This document shows positions 57,340 to 64,000 of a stretch of 64,000 nt of DNA, piece after piece (positions within the stretch are counted from its first letter, which is position 1; the number at the start of each line of letters is the position of its first letter). The notes under the pieces were generated by a model. It was not told where the DNA came from. It saw only the letters and a list, made by a program, of their open reading frames with translations, and ran no database searches. This stretch comes from Bradysia coprophila (Eukaryota; Arthropoda; Insecta; Diptera; Sciaridae). The stretch lies in NCBI RefSeq assembly GCF_014529535.1, contig NW_023503584.1:2722672-2786671 (forward strand), read 5' to 3'. A program made the position numbers and the translations under genes.

Positions 57340-58330
57340 TTGGACGCTGTAAGCGGAATTTCTTTGCGGAGAGACATTAGGAAGGCTTGTCGAGATTGGT
57401 ACTCTTCTTAGTGGTGTGTCACTACCAGGACTCTTAGTTGCTTTGCCTCACTCGCCAGCTTTGTCCTTCGGCTGGTTTATGGTCTAAAAGTTTACTCAAT
57501 GATGTGGCTAGGTCCTATTTTGCTTCTATATGAGTAAAATGATCCGGACTATTCATAGAGCTTAGGCTTTCGGGCTATAGAGTGGACAAGGTCGACGGAT
57601 GGATTGGTGGTGTTATGCTGCTGAGAGATGCTAGTTTTTACCGGCTTTTATTTTGATTCCTCGCAGAGACAGCATACACTCAATCAGTGTACAGCTCTCT
57701 GAATTTATATCCCGGGAATGTACTCGATGTTGTGCAAAACTCTTTGCAAAGGGACGATATGGTCGCCGTGTCGGGTCGTTGTGCTATTCAGTAGTGTGTC
57801 ATAATCTGGACAAGCTGTCACCTTGCCTTTTGCACCGAAGGCCCTCTTCTCAAAGGTGGCTGGTTCGTCAGTCTAATTTGGAAGTAAGGGCTTTTGGGCT
57901 AAATAATGGTAAAGTTTGGCGGTTGGCCATTTGGTGGCACACTGTTGAGTGACGCTTCTGCCTGGCTCGGCTTTTATATTGGCTCACTGCAGAGAAAGCT
58001 TACGTTCGAACGGGCTAGTCTGATGAAATATGAGACTGGATCAGGTTAATATCGAGCGGAATGTAAATCACAGGCTTTGTCAATCTCAATGACAAGGACT
58101 GTGATTCGGGCGACAATGTTGCCTTACTTGCTTTCATTAGTGTAAGGCCTAAGGGGTGAGACGCAGCCGTCCTCCCAGTGGCTTTCTGACAATCACAATC
58201 TAATGAAGCGAGGTTGACGCCAGTCACTCTTTGCTTTCTGCCCTAGAGATTAGCTGATCATTTTGGTACCTAATCATAGGGATCAGTTTGCTCGCCTGGA
58301 GTGGCTCGTGTAGAGCGTAAGGTAATAGGT
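57340..58330. repeat. GC-richer block with diverged direct repeats
   Basis: Two diverged units: about 57380-57680 and 57760-58010. They share GTGGTGTGTCA / GTAGTGTGTCA with GGAC after it, GGGCTA with a following TGG.., CTGAGAGATGC / TTGAGTGACGC, and CGGCTTTTATTT with CGCAGAGACAGC / CGGCTTTTATAT with TGCAGAGAAAGC. Offsets between them are 325-380 bp. The strand and nature (old retroposon, gene fragment or satellite relic) are unclear; ORFs here lack a recognisable domain. Confidence 0.5.
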
Positions 58331-58900
58331 TGAGAAGGAGTTGAGGTCCTGAAAAGGGCTTCAAGAGTTTAATGATGACAGGGTAGTACAAAGGATCCCA
58401 TGATCTGTGTGCATTGATCAGAAATGATCACCCTAACTGATGAAATCTAGAATTGCACAGAAAATAGAGTAACGTACCCAAGGGTTCACGTTAAGTGAGG
58501 ATACAGAAAATACAAATGCTGTTTCGATCTTGGATATCGATGGCGGTCCCAGGCCAGCGTGATCTGATCATCCTTAGTTGTATCCATCGATACCCTTCCC
58601 AAGACAGCAGCAAACTTTTTCTTTGGACTAGTATTTAAAAATTTGCATAAAACACTTGCCATCTACTGATGGAAATAGGATACGTTATAGAAAGCTACTT
58701 CGAAGATAACCCTATCGTAGCATCAGAAACAAAATCACCGTCGCCGTCGTACAGTGTGAGTAAGAAGAAAAACCCAAAGTTCCAACAAAAAAAATTAACA
58801 AAAAACTCCTTTCTACGCATATAGAAACATAGCAGCATAACCTGACTTATAAATTAAGAGAGATAAACTTTTGCTAAAACCTTGTTAAGCACTAAACGTA
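58331..58900. other. Interior of the hAT-like insertion, nothing recognised
   Basis: No ORF of note and no strong repeat; composition returns to AT-rich toward the GC-rich right terminus. Confidence 0.4.
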
Positions 58901-59033
58901 TAAAATTTCGGCGCGACGAAAATACAATCGGCGGCGGCGGCGGCGTGAGCTATTATTTTTCAGCGGCGGCGCGCCGAAAAATTAGCAAAAAATCGGCGGC
59001 GCGCCGGCGTAAAATCGGCGGTGCACACCTCTA

Positions 59034-62000
59034 ATTTCGACGTTTAAATTAATTATTTTCCAAATGACGAATTTCGACGTTTAAATTAATTATTTTCCAA
59101 ATGACGAATTTCGACGTTTAAATTAATTATTTTCCAAATGACGAATTTCGACGTTTAAATTAATTATTTTCCAAATGACGAATTTCGACGTTTAAATTAA
59201 TTATTTTCCAAATAATGACGTAAATTTTCGAAATTCGACGTTTAAATTAATTATTTTCCAAATGACGAATTTCGACGTTTAAATTAATTATTTTACATAT
59301 GACGAATTTCGACGTTTAAATTAATTATTTTCCAAATGACGAATTTCGACGTTAAATTAATTATTTTCAAATGACGAATTTCGACGTTTAAATTAATTAT
59401 TTCAATGACTAATTATTTACATATGACGAATTTCGACGTTTAAATTAATTATTTTCCAAATGACGAATTTCGACGTTTAAATTAATTATTTTACAAATGA
59501 CGAATTTCGACGTTTAAATTAATTATTTTACAAATGACGAATTTCGACGTTTAAATTAATTATTTCCAAATGACGAATTTCGACGTTTAAATTAATTATT
59601 TTTCCTAAAAAATGACGAATTTCGACGTTTAAATTAATTATTTTCCAAATGACGAATTTCGACGTTTAAATTAATTATTTTCCAAAATGACGAATTTCGA
59701 CGTTTAAATTAATTATTTTCCAAATGACGAATTTCGACGTTTAAATTAATTATTTTCCAAATGACGAATTTCGACGTTTAAATTAATTATTTTCCCAAAA
59801 TGACGAATTTCGACGTTTAAATTAATTATTTTCCAAATGACGAATTTCGACGTTTAAATTAATTATTTTCCAAATGACGAATTTCGACGTTTAAATTAAT
59901 TATTTTCCAAATGACGAATTTCGACGTAAAATTTTCAAGACGTTTAAATTAATTATTTTCCAAATGACGAATTTCGACGTTTAAATTAATTATTTTACCA
60001 TATGACGAATTTCGACGTTTAAATTAATTATTTTACAAATGACGAATTTCGACGTTTAAAATTAATTATTTTCCAAATGACGAATTTCGACGTTTAAATT
60101 AATTATTTTACAAAATGACGAATTTCGACGTTTAAATTAATTATTTTACAAATGACGAATTTCGACGTTTAAATTAATTATTTTACAAATGACGAATTTC
60201 GACGTTTAAATTAATTATTTTACCAAATGACGAATTTCGACGTTTAAATTAATTATTTTACAATATGACGAATTTCGACGTTTAAATTAATTATTTTCCA
60301 AATGACGAATTTCGACGTTTAAATTAATTATTTTCCAAATGACGAATTTCGACGTTTAAATTAATTATTTTCCAAATGACGAATTTCGACGTTTAAATTA
60401 ATTATTTTCCAAAATGACGAATTTCGACGTTTAAATTAATTATTTTCCAAATGACGAATTTCGACGTTTAAATTAATTATTTTCCAAATGACGAATTTCG
60501 ACGTTTAAATTAATTAATTTTCAAATGACGAATTTCGACGTTTAAATTAATTATTTTCCAAATGACGAATTTCGACGTTTAAATTAATTATTTTACATAT
60601 GACGAATTTCGACGTTTAAATTAAATTAATTTTTACATAATGACGAATTTCGACGTTTAAATTAATTATTTTCCAAATGACGAATTTCGACGTTTAAAAT
60701 TAATTATTTTCCAAATGACGAATTTCGACGTTTAAATTAATTATTTTACATATGACGAATTTCGACGTTTAAATTAATTATTTTTCACAATATTGACGAA
60801 TTTCGACGTTTTAAATTAATTATTTTCCAAATGACGAATTTCGACGTTTAAATTAATTATTTTCCAAATGACGAATTTCGACGTTTAAATTAATTATTTT
60901 CCAAATGACGAATTTCGACGTTTAAAATTAATTATTTTCCAAATGACGAATTTCGACGTTTAAATTAATTATTTTACAAATGACGAATTTCGACGTTTAA
61001 ATTAATTATTTTGACGAATTTCGACGTTTAAATTAATTATTTCAACAAATGACGAATTTCGACGTTTTAAATTAATTATTTTACAAATGACGAATTTCGA
61101 CGTTTAAATTAATTATAGTTTCAGAAAAAACAAATGACGAATTTCGACGAATTATTAAATTAATTATTTTCCAAATGACGAATTTCGACGTTTAAAATCT
61201 AATTCCATTAATTACCAAATGACGAAATTTCGACGTTTAAATAATTATTTAATATATTTCCAAATTAATTGACGAATTTCGACGTTTTAAATTAATTATT
61301 TTCCAAATGACGAATTTCGACGTTTAAATTAATTATTTTCCAATGAAATTCGACGTAATTTTCGGAACGGTTTAAATTAATTATTTTCCAAATGACGAAT
61401 TTCGACGTTTAAAATTAATTATTTCCAAATGACGAATTTCGAACGTTTAAATTAATTATTTTCCAAATGACGAATTTCGACGTTTAAATTAATTATTTTC
61501 CAAATGACGAATTTCGACGTTTAAATTATATTATTTCCAAATGATGAATTTCGACGTTTAAATTAATTATTTTACATATGACGAATTTCGACGTTTATAA
61601 TATTTATTAGATTATTTTTACATAATGACGAATTTCCGACGTTTAAATTAATTATTTTCCAAATGACGAATTTCGACGTTTAAATTAATTATTTTCCAAA
61701 TGACGAATTTCGACGTTTAAATTAATTTATTTTACCATAATGACGAATTTCGACGTTTAAATTAATTATTTTACAAATGACGAATTTCGACGTTTAAATT
61801 AATTATTTTACAATATGACGAATTTCGCACGTTTAAATTAATTATTTTACATAATGACGAATTTCGACGTTTAAATTAATTATTTTCCAAATGACGAATT
61901 TCGACGTTTAAATTAAATTATTTTCCAAATGACGAATTTCGACGTTTAAAATTTAATTATTTTCCAAATGACGAATTTCGACGTTTAAATTAATTTAAAA

Positions 62001-64000
62001 TACGAATTTCGAATTAATTTTTCCAAATGACGAATTTCGACGTTTAAAAATTATTTTACAAATGACGATTTCGACGTTTAATTAATTTTTTCCAAATGAC
62101 GAATTTCGAAGTTTAAATTAATTATTTTCCAAATGACGAATTTCGACGTTTAAATTAATTATTTTCCAAATGACGAATTTCGGACGTTTAAATTAATTAT
62201 TTTCCAAATGACGAATTTCGACGTTTAAATTAATTATTTTTACAATTATGACAATGAATTTCGACGTTTAAATTAATTATTTTACATATGACGAATTTCG
62301 ACGTTTAAATTAATTATTTTCAAATGACGAATTTCGACGTTTAAATTAATTATTTTCCAAATGACGAATTTCGACGTTTAAATTAATTATTTTTCACTAA
62401 TGACGAATTTCGACGTTTAAATTTAATTTTTTAATGACAATTTCGACGTTTAAATTAATTATTTTACATATGACGAATTTCGACGTTTAAATTAATTATT
62501 TTCCAAATGACGAATTTCGACGTTTAAATTAATTATTTTTCCAAATGACGAATTTCGACGTTTTTTTTTTTTTTTTAAATTATTATTTTCCAAATGACGA
62601 ATTTCGACGTTTAAATTAATTATTTTACAAATGACGAATTTCCGACGTTTAAATTAATTATTTTCCAAATGACGAATTTCGACGTTTAAATTTAATTATT
62701 TTACAAATGACGAATTTCGGACGTTTAAATTAATTATTTTCCAAATGACGAATTTCGACGTTTAAATTAATTATTTTCAAATGACGAATTTCGACGTTTA
62801 AATTAATATTTGGATTTTCACTTATTATTAATATGACGAATTTCGACGTTTTAAATTTCAAATATTTTCCAAATGACGAATTTCGACGTTTAAATTAATT
62901 ATTTTCCAAATGACGAATTTCGACGTTTAAATTAATTATTTTCCAAATGAATTTCGACGTTTAATTAATTATTTTACAATGACGTTTAAATTAATTATTT
63001 TTCAAATGACGAATTTCGACGTTTAAATTAATTATTTTCCAAATGACGAATTTTCGACGTTTAAATTAATTATTTTACATATGAATCGACGAAATAATTT
63101 CAAATGACGGTTTGACAATTAAATTATTTTACCAAATGACGAATTTCGACGTTTAAATTAATTATTTTCCAAATGACGAATTTCGACGTTTAAATTAATT
63201 ATTTTCAAATGACGAATTTCGACGTTTAAATTAATTATTTACAAATGACGAATTTCGACGTTTAAATTAATTATTTTACAAATGACGAATTTCGACGTTT
63301 AAATTAATTATTTTCCAAATGACGAATTTCGACGTTTAAATTAATTATTTTCCAAATGACGAATTTCGACGTTTAAATTAATTATTTTACAAATGACGAA
63401 TTTCGACGTTTAAATTAATTATTTTACCAAATGACGAATTTCGACGTTTAAATTAATTATTTTCCAAATGACGAATTTCGACGTTTAAATTAATTATTTT
63501 CCAAATGACGAATTTCGACGTTTAAATTAATTATTTTCCAAATGACGAATTTCGACGTTTAAATTAATTATTTTCCAAATATGAACGATAATTATTTTCC
63601 GACGACGTTTAAATTAATTATTTAATATGAGAATCACGTTTAAAATTATTTTCCAAATGGACGAATTTCGACGTTTAAATTTAATTATTTTCCAAATGAC
63701 GAATTTCGACGTTTAAATTAATTATTTTCCAAATGACGAATTTCGACGTTAAATTAATATTTTCAAATGAGAATTTCGACGTTAAATTAATTATTTTCAA
63801 ATGACGAATTTCGACGTTTAAATTAATTATTTTCCAAATGACGAATTTCGACGTTTAAATTAATTATTTTACCAAATGACGAATTTCGACGTTTAAATTA
63901 ATTATTTTACATATGACGAATTTCGACGTTTAAATTAATTATTTTCCAAATGACGAATTTCGACGTTTAAATTAATTATTTTCCAAATGACGAATTTCGA
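59034..64000 (+). repeat. 37-bp satellite, second block, about 134 units, to window end
   Basis: Same unit as 55092-55736 and in the same orientation and register across the insertion. Between about 59200 and 63800 many units carry single-base insertions or losses (AATTTCGGACG, TTTAAAATT, a T homopolymer at 62562-62576) while others are perfect. The array runs off the window, so its full length is unknown. Confidence 0.97.

Larger units (their letters stand above)
55737..59033. mobile_element. hAT-like insertion, 3,297 bp, in the satellite
   Basis: Ends TAGAGGTGTGCGCCGAT and, reverse-complemented, TAGAGGTGTGCACCGCCGAT. The octamer ATTTCGAC directly flanks both sides (55729-55736 and 59034-59041); removing the element and one octamer restores the satellite unit in register. 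The 8-bp duplication and TAGAG-type terminus fit the hAT superfamily. The first 120 bp and last 120 bp are rich in CGGCGGCG/GCGCGCCGA motifs, unlike the AT-rich surroundings. No hAT transposase is recognisable inside, so it is non-autonomous or decayed. It contains at least two smaller elements. Confidence 0.85.

Noticed and set aside
57653..57952. 99-codon ORF as hAT transposase remnant
   Set aside because: No BED finger, RNase-H motif or dimerisation motif; it lies in the diverged direct-repeat block.
57970..58030. tRNA-like GTTCGAAC
   Set aside because: No matching acceptor stem, A box or anticodon arm at the right distance.
59034..64000. Telomere
   Set aside because: The repeat is a 37-bp AT-rich satellite, not TTAGG-like, and the window end is not a sequence end as far as can be told.

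Overview
The window is AT-rich eukaryotic DNA from an insect, most likely a nematoceran fly. The support is: short introns (about 50-100 bp) with GTRAGT-like donors; a fab1/PIKfyve gene of fly-like length (1,834 aa, first 14 exon junctions all phase-consistent); an F-box/LRR gene; many small inverted-repeat transposons. Sciaroidea (fungus gnats) is my best guess, but that is inference only.

Layout. 0.16-1.5 kb: an F-box/leucine-rich-repeat gene (minus). 1.5-15.8 kb: gene-poor DNA full of repeats: a 145-bp tandem array, a MITE with 8-bp target duplication, several long palindromes, and a 2-kb inverted-repeat element carrying two opposed arrays of a 36-bp palindromic unit. 15.8-24.9 kb: four tandem copies (all minus) of a two-exon gene for a secreted leucine-rich-repeat protein, separated by MITE-rich spacers. 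25.4-31.7 kb: a pair of long inverted repeats enclosing a 577-aa transposase-like ORF and microsatellites. 32.2-39.6 kb: the conserved core, two genes on the minus strand only about 110 bp apart: APC13 (anaphase-promoting complex subunit, 78 aa, 3 exons) upstream of fab1 (PI3P 5-kinase with FYVE, DEP, chaperonin-like and PIP-kinase domains, 15 exons). 40-55 kb: fold-back elements, tandem repeats, a 480-bp palindromic TATCAA array and two related exon-like segments, with no complete gene recognised. 55.1-64 kb: a 37-bp satellite, interrupted by a 3.3-kb hAT-like insertion with GC-rich ends and a perfect 8-bp target duplication; a second hAT-like MITE, also with a perfect 8-bp duplication, is nested inside it.

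Functionally only fab1 and APC13 are certain conserved genes: fab1 makes PI(3,5)P2 on endosomes, and APC13 is a small scaffold subunit of the cell-cycle ubiquitin ligase APC/C. The LRR cluster looks like recent tandem gene duplication of a secreted recognition-type protein with unknown ligand. Most remaining DNA is mobile-element or tandem-repeat derived. The most unusual structures are inverted arrays of short repeats (14.3/15.5 kb, 7.3-7.8 kb, 44.4-44.8 kb) and the nested satellite/hAT/MITE structure at the right end. All repeat alignments were made by eye.
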